A DNA stretch of 30,486 bases from JAEZVV01 sp036652035 (GCA_036652035.1 JAVVWR010000039.1:1-30486); one strand, 5' to 3'; positions 15,709 to 23,483 are shown, counted from the stretch's first letter. The notes: generated from the letters alone by a model not told the origin. Program-made: numbers and translations.

Positions 15709-15780
15709 GGCAAGGGGCTGGGCAAGGGGCTGGGCAAGGGGCTGGGCAAGGGGCTGGCCAAGGGGCTGGCCAAGGGGCTG
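15709..15780 (+). repeat. 12-bp tandem repeat, six copies
   Basis: Four copies of GGCAAGGGGCTG (15709-15756) followed by two of GCCAAGGGGCTG (15757-15780), perfect and in phase. The plus strand has alternating GGG and GGGG tracts with 2-3-base loops, fitting a G-quadruplex pattern. An open frame ATG 15691 to TGA 15786 would give a 31-residue peptide of (GLGK)n type. It has no ribosome binding site, so I do not call it a gene. Confidence 0.9.
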
Positions 15781-15786
15781 GCCTGA

Positions 15787-16060
15787 CTCCACGCCGCCCC
15801 CGGCGGAGCCTTTCCCGGCCCGAGCCATGCTTGGGCTTGGGCCGGGTCCCTCTCCTGGGCTATCCCGGCTCAAGTGAGCCGCCGGGTGTGGAACAGCACC
15901 CCGGCCGGCAACGATCATGAGGACGGACCCGCTCGCATCGAAAATGGCAGGGTCAAGGGAGACTGGGAGTCTGCTAAGCATGCGACCATGCTTCTCAACC
16001 GGACCCTATCGAAGTCGTTGCCAGCGCCATGGCTGTCTTGAGCGCTCGCCCGACGCCCCC
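15787..16060. other. Intergenic region between the repeat and the SemiSWEET gene
   Basis: No gene is supported. A small CGCCG/CGGCG hairpin follows the tandem repeat near 15793-15806. Open frames crossing the region read low-complexity Pro/Arg/Gly sequence. No clear promoter for the SemiSWEET gene was found. Confidence 0.4.
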
Positions 16061-16315
16061 ATGAACAGCACCGACCTCATTGGCTACTTCGCCGCCTGCC
16101 TCACCACCGTCGCCTTCGTGCCGCAGGCCTGGCTTACCTGGAAGATGCGCAAGGCCGAAGGCGTTTCTCTTGGCATGTACGCGATCTTCACCGCCGGCGT
16201 TGCCGCCTGGCTCATCTACGGTCTCCTGCTCGGGGCCTGGCCGATCATCGCGGCCAACACCATCACGCTGGTATTGGCGCTCTTCATCCTGGTGATGAAA
16301 CTTCGTTTCGGCTGA
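16061..16315 (+). CDS. SemiSWEET-family sugar transporter
   Basis: An 84-residue protein with three transmembrane helices, the length and layout of bacterial SemiSWEETs, which dimerise to pass sugars such as sucrose or glucose. LIGYFAACLTTVAFVPQAWLTW holds the PQ motif in helix one, LGMYAIFTAGVAAWLIYGLLL is helix two and IIAANTITLVLALFILVMKL helix three, with the conserved Asn in ANTITL. ATG 16061 starts exactly at helix one; an upstream in-frame ATG at 15917 would add unlikely sequence. It lies between two chemoreceptor loci, which may be chance. Confidence 0.9.
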   Translation: MNSTDLIGYFAACLTTVAFVPQAWLTWKMRKAEGVSLGMYAIFTAGVAAWLIYGLLLGAWPIIAANTITLVLALFILVMKLRFG

Positions 16316-16320
16316 CGCCG

Positions 16321-16369
16321 GGGAAATCGGCTCGGGAACTGCCGATTAGCGGATTTCCCTTAATTTTTT
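16321..16369 (+). terminator. Rho-independent terminator of the SemiSWEET gene
   Basis: GGGAAATC (16321-16328) pairs with GATTTCCC (16352-16359); inside is a second hairpin, AATCGGC (16325-16331) with GCCGATT (16341-16347), partly exclusive with the first. TTAATTTTTT follows (to 16369). It starts 5 bp after the stop codon. The T-run overlaps the -35 of a candidate promoter for the next gene. Confidence 0.7.
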
Positions 16370-16387
16370 GCCATCGCAAGCCGAAGG
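16361..16387 (+). promoter_or_regulatory. Candidate sigma-28 promoter of the chemoreceptor gene
   Basis: TAATTTTT (16361-16368), 11 bases, GCCGAAGG (16380-16387). The -10 keeps GCCGA and the spacing is right, but the -35 lies in a terminator T-run, so the match may be partly accidental. Chemoreceptor genes are commonly FliA-dependent. Confidence 0.35.
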
Positions 16388-16491
16388 TGAAAGGCATGCC
16401 GGCGCTACTGCTTGGAGCCGGGCCATAAGACAGACTGAGCGCGATCAGCCATCCGTGTCGCGCTGAGCCTGGCTTCACTTTGGTCGACAAA

Positions 16492-18051
16492 ATGAAACTC
16501 AGTCAGCTCAACATTGGCCGGCGTCTGGCTCTGCTGGTTCTGCCCTTGCTGGTTTTGCTCGTGGTATCGAATGGTTTGAATGTTCAGGCGTTGCGTGATG
16601 CCGCCGACGATGTCGAGATGATTGGTACGAGTGCCTTGCCCAGCGTGCGCTGGGCGGGCCAGATCGCCGACGTGGCGTCGAACTATCGGGCCCGCGAGTT
16701 TCGGTATCTGACCGAGCTGCCGCGGGGCAAAGGCGCGGCGGCGCTGGATCGCCTGGTCAGGAGCGATCAGGAAATGGCTCAGGCCGCGAAGGCCTATGAA
16801 GCGTTGATCCATGCCCCCGAGGAGCGCGTCTTATTCGATGCGTTCACTCAGGCGTGGGCAGCCTATGTCGCGATGAGTGGCCGCATTCGTCAGCTGGCTC
16901 AGCAAGGCCAGGGCGATGCGGCCGCCGACCTGATCGTGGGCGACGGCCAGACCGCGCGCGATGTCGTGACCCAGGCGGTCGACGAGTTGACCGCCTACAG
17001 TCTGCGAGAGAGCGAGAGCGTGCTGGTCGAAGTCAAACAGAAGGTGCAGCGATCGGTGGTGCAGACGGTGGTGTTGCTGCTGCTGGCTTTGCTGGCCGGG
17101 ATCGCGCTGGCGGTATGGATCGCGCGCTCAATCATCCGGCCTTTGGGTGAGGCGGTTGCGGCCGCGGACGCGGTGGCGCGTGGCGATCTCTCGGCCGATG
17201 TGCCGCTCGCCGAAGGGCGCAATGAACTGAGTGCCTTGATGCGCTCGCTACGGGAGATGGCCTTGTCCTTGCGCGCGGTGGTGGGCGAGGTCAACTCCGG
17301 GGTGGCCCAGGTGGCGACGGCGAGCGGTGAAATTGCCGTCGGCAATCAGGATCTGTCGAGCCGCACCGAGTCGCAGGCCGGTTCTCTGCAAGAGACCGCG
17401 AGCGCGATGGAGGAGCTGACCGCCACCGTCAAGGCGAGCGCGGAGACGGCGCGCGAAGCCAATCGGCTGGCGGCCTCGGCCTCTGACATCGCGCAGCAGG
17501 GCGGGGCCGCGGTGGGGCAGGTGGTGAGCACGATGGGAGCGATCACCGCGTCGAGCCAGAAGATTGCCGAGATTATTGGGGTGATCGACGGGATCGCGTT
17601 CCAGACCAATATTCTGGCTTTGAACGCGGCGGTCGAGGCGGCGCGGGCGGGCGAGCAGGGGCGGGGTTTTGCGGTGGTGGCGGGCGAGGTTCGGACCCTG
17701 GCGCAGCGCAGCGCGCAAGCGGCGCGCGAGATCAAGACCCTGATCTCGGACTCGGTCGACAAGGTCACCAGCGGTTCGGCGCAAGTGGCCGCGGCGGGCC
17801 GGACGATGGATGCGATCGTGGCGCAGGTCAAACAGGTCAGCGAGCTGATCAGTGAGATCAGCCAGAGCACTCTGGAGCAGAGCGCGGGCCTGACCCAGGT
17901 CAATCAAGCGGTGGCGGGCCTGGACCAGATGACCCAGCAGAATGCGGCCCTGGTCGAGCAGAGCGCGGCGGCGGCCGAAAGCCTCAAGGACCAGGCGCAG
18001 CGCCTGACCGAGGCGGTGGCGCGGTTCAAGCTCGGCGGCGCGCTGGCCTGA
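16492..18051 (+). CDS. Methyl-accepting chemotaxis protein
   Basis: A 519-residue chemoreceptor that controls CheA kinase. TM1 is about residues 9-29, followed by a periplasmic four-helix-bundle sensor to about 185 (LPSVRWAGQIADVASNYRAR is typical of 4HB_MCP), then TM2 (TVVLLLLALLAGIALAVWIA), HAMP (SIIRPLGEAVAAADAVARGDL) and the cytoplasmic coiled coil. The hairpin tip IIGVIDGIAFQTNILALNAAVEAARAGEQGRGFAVVAGEV (given here by its ends: IIGVID to VVAGEV) is intact. No C-terminal NWETF-type pentapeptide is present; the end is FKLGGALA. ATG 16492 was preferred to TTG 16480; neither has a good ribosome binding site. The ligand is unknown. Confidence 0.95.
   Translation: MKLSQLNIGRRLALLVLPLLVLLVVSNGLNVQALRDAADDVEMIGTSALPSVRWAGQIADVASNYRAREFRYLTELPRGKGAAALDRLVRSDQEMAQAAKAYEALIHAPEERVLFDAFTQAWAAYVAMSGRIRQLAQQGQGDAAADLIVGDGQTARDVVTQAVDELTAYSLRESESVLVEVKQKVQRSVVQTVVLLLLALLAGIALAVWIARSIIRPLGEAVAAADAVARGDLSADVPLAEGRNELSALMRSLREMALSLRAVVGEVNSGVAQVATASGEIAVGNQDLSSRTESQAGSLQETASAMEELTATVKASAETAREANRLAASASDIAQQGGAAVGQVVSTMGAITASSQKIAEIIGVIDGIAFQTNILALNAAVEAARAGEQGRGFAVVAGEVRTLAQRSAQAAREIKTLISDSVDKVTSGSAQVAAAGRTMDAIVAQVKQVSELISEISQSTLEQSAGLTQVNQAVAGLDQMTQQNAALVEQSAAAAESLKDQAQRLTEAVARFKLGGALA
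17358..17464 (+). repeat. 107-bp direct repeat (copy 2), inside the intact chemoreceptor
   Basis: The intact counterpart of 15544-15650. It encodes SSRTESQAGSLQETASAMEE and the following helix, a strongly conserved part of the family's signalling domain, so the similarity is from gene duplication or exchange within the MCP family. Confidence 0.85.
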
Positions 18052-18074
18052 TCGATCGGAGGGTCGAGACGCAA

Positions 18075-18098
18075 CGAGGGCGCCCGCGGGCGCCCTCG
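18075..18098 (+). terminator. Terminator after the chemoreceptor gene, possibly bidirectional
   Basis: An 11-bp perfect stem, CGAGGGCGCCC with GGGCGCCCTCG, separated by GC, followed by CTTTGG. It sits between two convergent genes (stops at 18051 and 18118). The T-run is short, but the stem is strong. Confidence 0.65.
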
Positions 18099-18117
18099 CT
18101 TTGGCTGGCGTGGCGGA

Positions 18118-19155
18118 TCAGGCGCCGAGCAGGCTGATGACGCGATCGGAGAACAGCTTGCCGGTCGCGGCGGTGGGGTGCAGCGAGTCCCAGTAGAAAT
18201 AGGTGTTGGGCGTGGCGCACATCGAGCCGGGCTTGGTCGTGGTGGGCGCGACGAGGCAGGCGGCCGTGCCATTGGTCAATCCCAGCGACGCCGGGTTTTT
18301 CGCGGCCTGGGTGTTGAGGGTGAAGGTGTCGAAGGTCTTGAGGTTCAAGCCTGTCCACGACGAGGCAAAGGCGCCGAACTGAGCCGTGAGGTTCTGGTTG
18401 AAGCCGCCAGAGAGTTGGGTGCCGGCCGCCGCGTTCGGGTTGCTCGGAGCCGCGCCGTTGCCGGTCAGGAGCGGCGTGACGCCAAGGTTGGGAACGTTGA
18501 CCACCAGCACCTGGCGGGCGCCGGCGAAATACAGCTTGTTGACGATGCCAACGACATCGGTGACCGCCGCGGCGGTCACGCTGGTGAAGTACGCGGCCTG
18601 GTTGGCGACTGGCACCTGACCCGCGGCGGCGGCGGTAGCGAAGGCCGTGGCCGCGGCGTTGAAGTTGTTGCCGAAGGTGGTGGCATCAACCACGTACAAG
18701 GCCTTGGGATCGGCACGCAGGCCGGTGGTGCTGAAGTAGGTGTCGAGCTGCTGCACCATCGATGGCACGTCATTGGCCAGAGCCGGAGCGCCGGCGATGG
18801 GCGAGGGCACGGCGCCGGTGCGGGCGCCACCGTAGGCATAGTTGGTGCCGCCCTTGAGCGAGGGATTGGCCGCGAGCTTGTAGTTGGCGGCGACGGTCTG
18901 AATCCAGAGCGGGCCGTTGGAGTACACCCCCGTGGCGTAAGGCGGGCTGGGCGGGCAGCTGGCGGGCAACTTCGCGCAGGTGTTGCCGGTATCCGAGATG
19001 CTCGCGCCCACGACCACGGCCTGGCTGTACTTCTGGCCGGCAACGGGCGGGTTGAAGACCGGATCACCATCACCACCGCAGGCGGTAAGCAGGACGGTAA
19101 CGCTCGAGGCGGCGACCAGACCCAGCAGGCGGCGACGCGATTGTTCGAAATGCAT
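18118..19155 (-). CDS. SGNH/GDSL-family hydrolase, predicted lipoprotein
   Basis: A 345-residue exported esterase or lipase-like protein. The signal has twin arginines (SRRRLLGL, residues 6-13) and ends in the lipobox LLTAC with Cys26, so it is probably a Tat- or Sec-exported lipoprotein. The nucleophile block reads VVVGASISDTGN, with Ser52 in place but GAS rather than the usual GDS. The last block is DSLHPT, with Asp323 and His326 completing the triad. A Gly-Gly-Asn (GGTNYAYGGA) block provides the oxyanion hole. ATG 19155 has GGAG about 11 bp upstream; a longer in-frame start lacks such a site. The substrate is unknown. Confidence 0.88.
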   Translation of the reverse strand: MHFEQSRRRLLGLVAASSVTVLLTACGGDGDPVFNPPVAGQKYSQAVVVGASISDTGNTCAKLPASCPPSPPYATGVYSNGPLWIQTVAANYKLAANPSLKGGTNYAYGGARTGAVPSPIAGAPALANDVPSMVQQLDTYFSTTGLRADPKALYVVDATTFGNNFNAAATAFATAAAAGQVPVANQAAYFTSVTAAAVTDVVGIVNKLYFAGARQVLVVNVPNLGVTPLLTGNGAAPSNPNAAAGTQLSGGFNQNLTAQFGAFASSWTGLNLKTFDTFTLNTQAAKNPASLGLTNGTAACLVAPTTTKPGSMCATPNTYFYWDSLHPTAATGKLFSDRVISLLGA

Positions 19156-19207
19156 GTTTTTGTCTCCTTCGACTTGAACCGCTCCGTGGGCGGAGCTTGG
19201 CCAAAGG

Positions 19208-19235
19208 ATCATACGGAGCAGGCCTTGCGCGGCAA
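19208..19235 (-). promoter_or_regulatory. Candidate sigma-70 promoter of the GDSL lipoprotein gene
   Basis: On the minus strand TTGCCG (19235-19230), 16 bases, TATGAT (19213-19208). This would give a leader of about 45 bases with a small CTCCG/CGGAG hairpin before the ribosome binding site. Confidence 0.4.
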
Positions 19236-19297
19236 GGGAAAACGCGGTGCCGTGGTGGGCCTGCAACAGCCGCGCGGCGCGGCCAAGCGCTGTGTGT

Positions 19298-20290
19298 TTA
19301 GCGCGCGGCGGCGCGGTCGAGCCGGTCGTTGACGGCGGCCCAGGCGGGCGTGTCGGGGGAACGGGTGATCAGGATCAGTTCGGCGCCGGCGGCGTCGAGC
19401 TCGTGCAGATGGGCGTAGAGCTGGCGGCCGTAGTCGTCGGCCTTGGCTGCGGCGAGCAGGCGCTTGACGACATGCGCCGGGGTGTCGAGCAAGGCGGCGG
19501 CGGGCGCGAGCACGGCCAGGCGGGTGCCGCGCAACTGGTTGATCCGGGCCGGCAGCTCGCTCGCGGCGATCAGCTCGACCGGCGTGCGCGGCGCGTAATG
19601 GCTCTTCAAGCGGCCGGAGGCGCGCGGGGCGTCGGCGCCGGCGTCGGGAACGGGTTGGCCGAGCGCGGCTTCGAGCATGGCGCGAGTGACCGAGCCGTGG
19701 CGCAGCAGACGCGGCGAATCACCCGAGAGATCGATGATGGTCGATTCGATCCCGACCGGGCAGGCGCCGCCATCGAGGATGAGGTCAACCTTGCCGCCCG
19801 GCTTTTCGCCCAGGTCGGCCCGCACGTGATCCGCGGTGGTCGGGCTGATGCGGCCAAAGCGGTTGGCGCTGGGAGCGGCCACGCCTTGGTGGCGGTCGCC
19901 GGCAAACGCGGCGATCAAGGCGTGGGCCCAGGGGTGGGACGGGCAGCGCAAACCCACGGTGTCCTGGCCGCCGGTGACGAAATCGCCGGCGCGGGCGCTG
20001 CGCTTGAGAACCAGGGTCAAGGGGCCGGGCCAGAACGCGGCGGCCAGCGTCCGGGCGGCGGGCGGCACCTCGCTCGCCCAGGCGTCAAGCGCGGCGGCGC
20101 CCGCCACATGAACGATCACCGGGTGATCGGCCGGGCGACCCTTGGCGGCAAAAATGGCGCGCACCGCGTCGGCGTTATCGGCGTCGGCGGCGAGGCCGTA
20201 GACGGTTTCGGTCGGCATCGCCACCAGACCGCCGGCGGCGAGCACCTCGGCGGCGCGAGCGATCTGCGTGGGGTCGAGCGGCGGGATCAT
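19298..20290 (-). CDS. L-threonylcarbamoyladenylate synthase, long (Sua5) form
   Basis: It makes threonylcarbamoyl-AMP, the precursor of t6A37 in tRNA, working with TsaE (also in this window), TsaB and TsaD. The 330-residue protein has the YrdC domain (about 1-205): MPTETVYGLAADA, FAAKGRPADHPVIVHV with the KxR, and APSANRFGRISPTTADHV with the SxN motif. A C-terminal Sua5 domain follows after the GRLKSHYAPRTPVELI linker. The start ATG overlaps the purK stop (ATGA), so translation is coupled. Confidence 0.95.
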   Translation of the reverse strand: MIPPLDPTQIARAAEVLAAGGLVAMPTETVYGLAADADNADAVRAIFAAKGRPADHPVIVHVAGAAALDAWASEVPPAARTLAAAFWPGPLTLVLKRSARAGDFVTGGQDTVGLRCPSHPWAHALIAAFAGDRHQGVAAPSANRFGRISPTTADHVRADLGEKPGGKVDLILDGGACPVGIESTIIDLSGDSPRLLRHGSVTRAMLEAALGQPVPDAGADAPRASGRLKSHYAPRTPVELIAASELPARINQLRGTRLAVLAPAAALLDTPAHVVKRLLAAAKADDYGRQLYAHLHELDAAGAELILITRSPDTPAWAAVNDRLDRAAAR

Positions 20291-21450
20291 GCGGCGGCCG
20301 GCAGACCAAGGATGGTGGCGACCTGGTTGGCGCGCTCCAGGGCTTGCGCGGCGGTTGAGCCGAGGCAGGTGATGTGCCCCATCTTGCGGCCGCGCCGCGC
20401 CTCGGTCTTGCCGTAGAGGTGGAGCTTGGCGCCGGGGATGGCGAGCACGCCCGCCCAGTCGGGCTCGCGCTGCGAATCGCCGTCGAACCACAGGTCGCCC
20501 AGGAGGTTGAGCATCACGGCGGGAGCGAGCTGGGTGGTGTCGCCCAGCGGCAGGCCGGCCATCACTCGCGCCTGCTGTTCGAACTGGCTGGTGGTGCAGG
20601 CGTCGATGGTGGCGTGGCCGCTGTTGTGCGGGCGCGGCGCCATTTCGTTGACGACGAGCGCGCCGTCGGCCAGCACGAAGAACTCGACACACAGCACGCC
20701 GACGTAATTCATTTCGCGCGCGATGTGCATCGCGACTTCACGCGCGCGCCGGGCGAGGGTCTCGTCGATGCGGGCGGGCAGGCGGCTCACCGCCAGAATG
20801 CCGTCGCGATGAACGTTCTCGGCCACCGGAAAGCTCACGGTCTGGTCGTCGCGGTTGCGGCACACCACCACCGAGACTTCGAGCGCGAGCGGCAACATTT
20901 TCTCGAGCACGCAGGGCACGCGACCCAGCTGCGCAAAGGCGGCGAGCACTTCGGCCGCGGTCTTGACCCGCACCTGGCCCTTGCCGTCATAGCCGAGGCG
21001 GGCCGATTTCAGAATGCCCGGCAGGAGTTCGGCACCGATGCCGGCGCAGTCGGCGTCCGTGGTGATCACGGCGTGCGGCGCGACCGGTGCGCCGCAGGCG
21101 GCGATGAAGCGCTTCTCCGCGACGCGGTCCTGGGCGATCGCCACCGCGTCAGCGCCAGGGCTGACTTCGCAGTGGCGGGCCAGAAATTGCAGCGCGGCGG
21201 CCGGAACGTTTTCGAACTCGGTCGAGGCGGCGCGGCACTGGTCAGCGAGCTGCTGCAGGCCGCGGTCGTCGAGGTAGTCGGCTTGCACATGGGCGTCGGC
21301 CACGGCGGCGGCTGGGCAGTCGGCGCCGGGATCGAGCACGCACACGCGGTAGCCCAGGCTTTGCGCGGCCATCGCGAACATGCGGCCGAGCTGGCCACCG
21401 CCCAAGAGGCCCAGCCATTGGCCGGGGGCGATCGGAGTGTGCGGCGTCAT
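20287..21450 (-). CDS. purK: N5-carboxyaminoimidazole ribonucleotide synthase
   Basis: An ATP-grasp enzyme that carboxylates AIR to N5-CAIR with ATP and bicarbonate in purine synthesis. The 387-residue protein starts with LGLLGGGQLGRM, the family's Rossmann-like opening. ILKSARLGYDGKGQ is the ATP-binding loop and EFFVLADGALVVNEMAPRPHNSGHATIDAC contains the metal-binding Glu/Asn and the conserved RPHNSGH (given by its ends). It lies 10 bp after purE and overlaps the sua5 start by 4 bp. The product is used by PurE. Confidence 0.97.
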   Translation of the reverse strand: MTPHTPIAPGQWLGLLGGGQLGRMFAMAAQSLGYRVCVLDPGADCPAAAVADAHVQADYLDDRGLQQLADQCRAASTEFENVPAAALQFLARHCEVSPGADAVAIAQDRVAEKRFIAACGAPVAPHAVITTDADCAGIGAELLPGILKSARLGYDGKGQVRVKTAAEVLAAFAQLGRVPCVLEKMLPLALEVSVVVCRNRDDQTVSFPVAENVHRDGILAVSRLPARIDETLARRAREVAMHIAREMNYVGVLCVEFFVLADGALVVNEMAPRPHNSGHATIDACTTSQFEQQARVMAGLPLGDTTQLAPAVMLNLLGDLWFDGDSQREPDWAGVLAIPGAKLHLYGKTEARRGRKMGHITCLGSTAAQALERANQVATILGLPAAA

Positions 21451-21460
21451 GGGGGGTATC

Positions 21461-21967
21461 TCAGAGCGGCAAGGTCATGTTGCGGGCCTTCTCGTTCTGA
21501 GTGGCGCGGAACTGGGCCAGGCGCATGGCGAGGTCAGGGTTCTCGGCGGCGAGCATGGCGACCGCGAACAAGGCGGCATTGCCGGCACCGGCCTCGCCGA
21601 TGGCAAACGTGGCGACCGGAACGCCCTTGGGCATTTGCACGATCGACAGCAGCGAGTCTTCGCCGCGCAGGTATTTCGAGGGCACGGGCACGCCGAGCAC
21701 CGGAATCACGGTCTTGGCGGCGATCATGCCCGGCAGGTGGGCGGCGCCGCCAGCGCCGGCGATGATCACGCGCAAGCCGCGGGTGCGCGCGCTTTCGGCG
21801 TAATCGAACATCTCGTCGGGCATACGGTGCGCGGAGACCACCTGAGCCTCGAACGGCACTTCGAATTCCTTGAGCACGCTGCACGCGTGGCTCATCACGT
21901 CCCAATCGGAGTTGGAACCCATCACGACTCCCACCAGGGGCGTGGCTCGTGCAGCTGTGACCATCAT
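21461..21967 (-). CDS. purE: N5-carboxyaminoimidazole ribonucleotide mutase
   Basis: It converts N5-CAIR to CAIR. The 168-residue protein has VMGSNSDWDVM, VSAHRMPDEMFDY and IAGAGGAAHLPGM, the class I signatures; the AHR form and the linked purK fit the bacterial two-step route. Two adjacent ATG codons (21967 and 21964) can serve as start, preceded by GGGAA. A very stable hairpin lies between purC and this gene. Confidence 0.97.
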   Translation of the reverse strand: MMVTAARATPLVGVVMGSNSDWDVMSHACSVLKEFEVPFEAQVVSAHRMPDEMFDYAESARTRGLRVIIAGAGGAAHLPGMIAAKTVIPVLGVPVPSKYLRGEDSLLSIVQMPKGVPVATFAIGEAGAGNAALFAVAMLAAENPDLAMRLAQFRATQNEKARNMTLPL

Positions 21968-21995
21968 CGTTCCCGCAAAAGGGCGGATTCTAAAG

Positions 21996-22031
21996 GCGTG
22001 CGGGGCAGGCCCATGAGCCTGCCCCGCACGC
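21996..22031 (-). terminator. 15-bp perfect hairpin between purC and purE
   Basis: GCGTGCGGGGCAGGC (21996-22010) and its exact complement (22017-22031) around a six-base loop. It starts 21 bp after the purC stop and ends about 28 bp before purE. On the minus strand CTTTAG follows, only a weak T-run. It may terminate or attenuate between the two genes or protect the purC mRNA end. Confidence 0.6.
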
Positions 22032-22052
22032 ATCGGTATTTACCTGTGGCGC

Positions 22053-22949
22053 TCAGGCGGCCGGCAGGTCGGCGCCGGTGAGCTTGATCAGCGCTTCGCG
22101 GTACTTGGCGGCGGTGGCGGCGATCACTTCAGCCGGCAGCGCGGGCGCGGGCGCGGTCTTGTTCCAGGGCTGGGTCTCGAGCCAGTCGCGCACGAACTGC
22201 TTGTCGTAGCTGGGCGGCGAAATGCCAACCTGGTACTGATCGGCCGGCCAGAAACGCGACGAGTCGGGCGTGAGCACCTCGTCCATCAGGCGCAGGCGGC
22301 CTTCGGCATCAAGGCCGAACTCGAACTTGGTGTCGGCGATGATGATGCCGCGGCTGGCGGCGTATTCGCTGGCCTGCCGGTAGAGCTCGATCGATACGGT
22401 ACGGATCTGCTCGGCGAGCTCCGCGCCGACGGTGGCGATCACCTGGTCAAAGCGGATGTTCTCGTCGTGTTCGCCGAGCGCGGCCTTGGCTGCGGGGGTG
22501 AAGATCGGCTCGGGCAGCTTCTGCGCCATTTTCAGGCCGGCGGGCAGGGCCACGCCGCAGACGTTGCCGCTGGCCTGGTAGTCCTTCCAGCCTGAGCCAA
22601 TCAGGTAGCCGCGCACCACGGCTTCGACCGGCAGGGGTTTCAATTTCATCGCCACCACCGAGCGGCCGCGCACTTGCGACGCGTCGGCCGCGCTCACGAC
22701 CGAGGCCGGGTCGATTCCGGTGAGGTGGTTGGGCACCACGTTCTTGAGGCGCTCGAACCAGAAATTCGAGAGCGCGTTCAAAACCCGGCCCTTATCGGTG
22801 ATCGGCTGGTCGAGAACGACGTCAAAGGCCGAGAGCCGGTCGCTGGTGATGATGAGAAGTTTGTCCTCGCCCACGGCCCAGCTGTCGCGCACCTTGCCGC
22901 GATAAAAGAGGGGCAGCGAAGTCAGTTCGCTCTTGAGAAGTTCAGCCAT
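22053..22949 (-). CDS. purC: Phosphoribosylaminoimidazole-succinocarboxamide synthase
   Basis: SAICAR synthase: joins CAIR and aspartate with ATP. The 298-residue protein belongs to the longer form of the family. It shows LPLFYRGKVRDSW, IITSDRLSAFDVVLDQPIT, VEAVVRGYLIGSGWKDYQ, IIIADTKFEFG and LTPDSSRFWP. ATG 22949 gives the usual start MAELLKSE; a TTG at 22973 in frame is less likely. It is the first pur gene on this strand; purE and purK follow. Confidence 0.97.
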   Translation of the reverse strand: MAELLKSELTSLPLFYRGKVRDSWAVGEDKLLIITSDRLSAFDVVLDQPITDKGRVLNALSNFWFERLKNVVPNHLTGIDPASVVSAADASQVRGRSVVAMKLKPLPVEAVVRGYLIGSGWKDYQASGNVCGVALPAGLKMAQKLPEPIFTPAAKAALGEHDENIRFDQVIATVGAELAEQIRTVSIELYRQASEYAASRGIIIADTKFEFGLDAEGRLRLMDEVLTPDSSRFWPADQYQVGISPPSYDKQFVRDWLETQPWNKTAPAPALPAEVIAATAAKYREALIKLTGADLPAA

Positions 22950-22980
22950 GGCGCTTTGAGTCCCAGCGATCAAAAACCGG

Positions 22981-23008
22981 ATTTTACGTGCTTGGCGCGG
23001 GCTGTCAG
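22981..23008 (-). promoter_or_regulatory. purC: Probable sigma-70 promoter of purC
   Basis: On the minus strand CTGACA (23008-23003), 16 bases, TAAAAT (22986-22981). Both hexamers match the consensus in five of six positions. The -35 overlaps the dgkA stop codon. The leader would be about 25 bases. Confidence 0.55.
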
Positions 23009-23400
23009 GCGAAGTGCTTGATCAGGATCGCGGCCCAGGTTCCGCCGGCAAACAACAAGGCGAGCAAGACCGCGGCCGAACCGAGGTCCTTGGCCTGCTT
23101 GGCAAGCGGATGGATCTCATGGCCGTGGCGGTCGATCGCCGCTTCAATGGCGGTGTTGAGCACTTCGACGATGAGCACCAGGATCACGGCGCCGATCAGC
23201 AGGATTTGCTCGACCAGGGTGATCGGCAAGAGCGCCGCGGCTGGAATCATCACGCAGGCCAGGATTGCTTCCTGGCGAAAAGCGTCTTCACCCTTCCAGG
23301 CGGCAACCAAGCCGTCGCGCGAATAACGGAAGGCATTGAGCAGACGGTGCAGACCGCGCTTGCCTTTGAGGGCGCGGCTGTCGTGGTGAATGGGGGGCAT
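23005..23400 (-). CDS. dgkA: Diacylglycerol kinase
   Basis: A small inner-membrane kinase that recycles diacylglycerol to phosphatidic acid. The 131-residue protein has an amphipathic N-terminus (LNAFRYSRDGLVAAWKGEDAF), three transmembrane helices and the signature EVLNTAIEAAIDR with Glu79 and the catalytic Glu86. Length is near the usual 120-130. ATG 23400 was chosen since it gives the normal length; an upstream in-frame start at 23487 is possible but would overlap pabBC by 4 bp. The dgkA ribosome binding site is not obvious. Confidence 0.95.
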   Translation of the reverse strand: MPPIHHDSRALKGKRGLHRLLNAFRYSRDGLVAAWKGEDAFRQEAILACVMIPAAALLPITLVEQILLIGAVILVLIVEVLNTAIEAAIDRHGHEIHPLAKQAKDLGSAAVLLALLFAGGTWAAILIKHFA

Positions 23401-23483
23401 GAACGCATCATAAAAGCGATGGCAAAGCGCGCCGCCGCGGTGATCAAGGAAAACGGCAGCGGCGCTGGCCCTGCCCAGGCAAT

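Noticed and set aside
15709..15780. CRISPR-like repeat array
   Set aside because: The units are 12 bp and directly adjacent with no spacers, so this is a simple tandem repeat.
15046..15981. A 311-codon minus-strand frame with a repeated QPLGQPLAQ stretch
   Set aside because: It only mirrors the 12-bp repeat and the chemoreceptor remnant; no start signal, and the rest is Arg/Pro-rich.
19247..21765. Long plus-strand open frames of 384-463 codons over sua5 and purK
   Set aside because: They are mirror frames of well-identified minus-strand genes with Arg/Gly/Ala-rich translations and no recognisable motifs.
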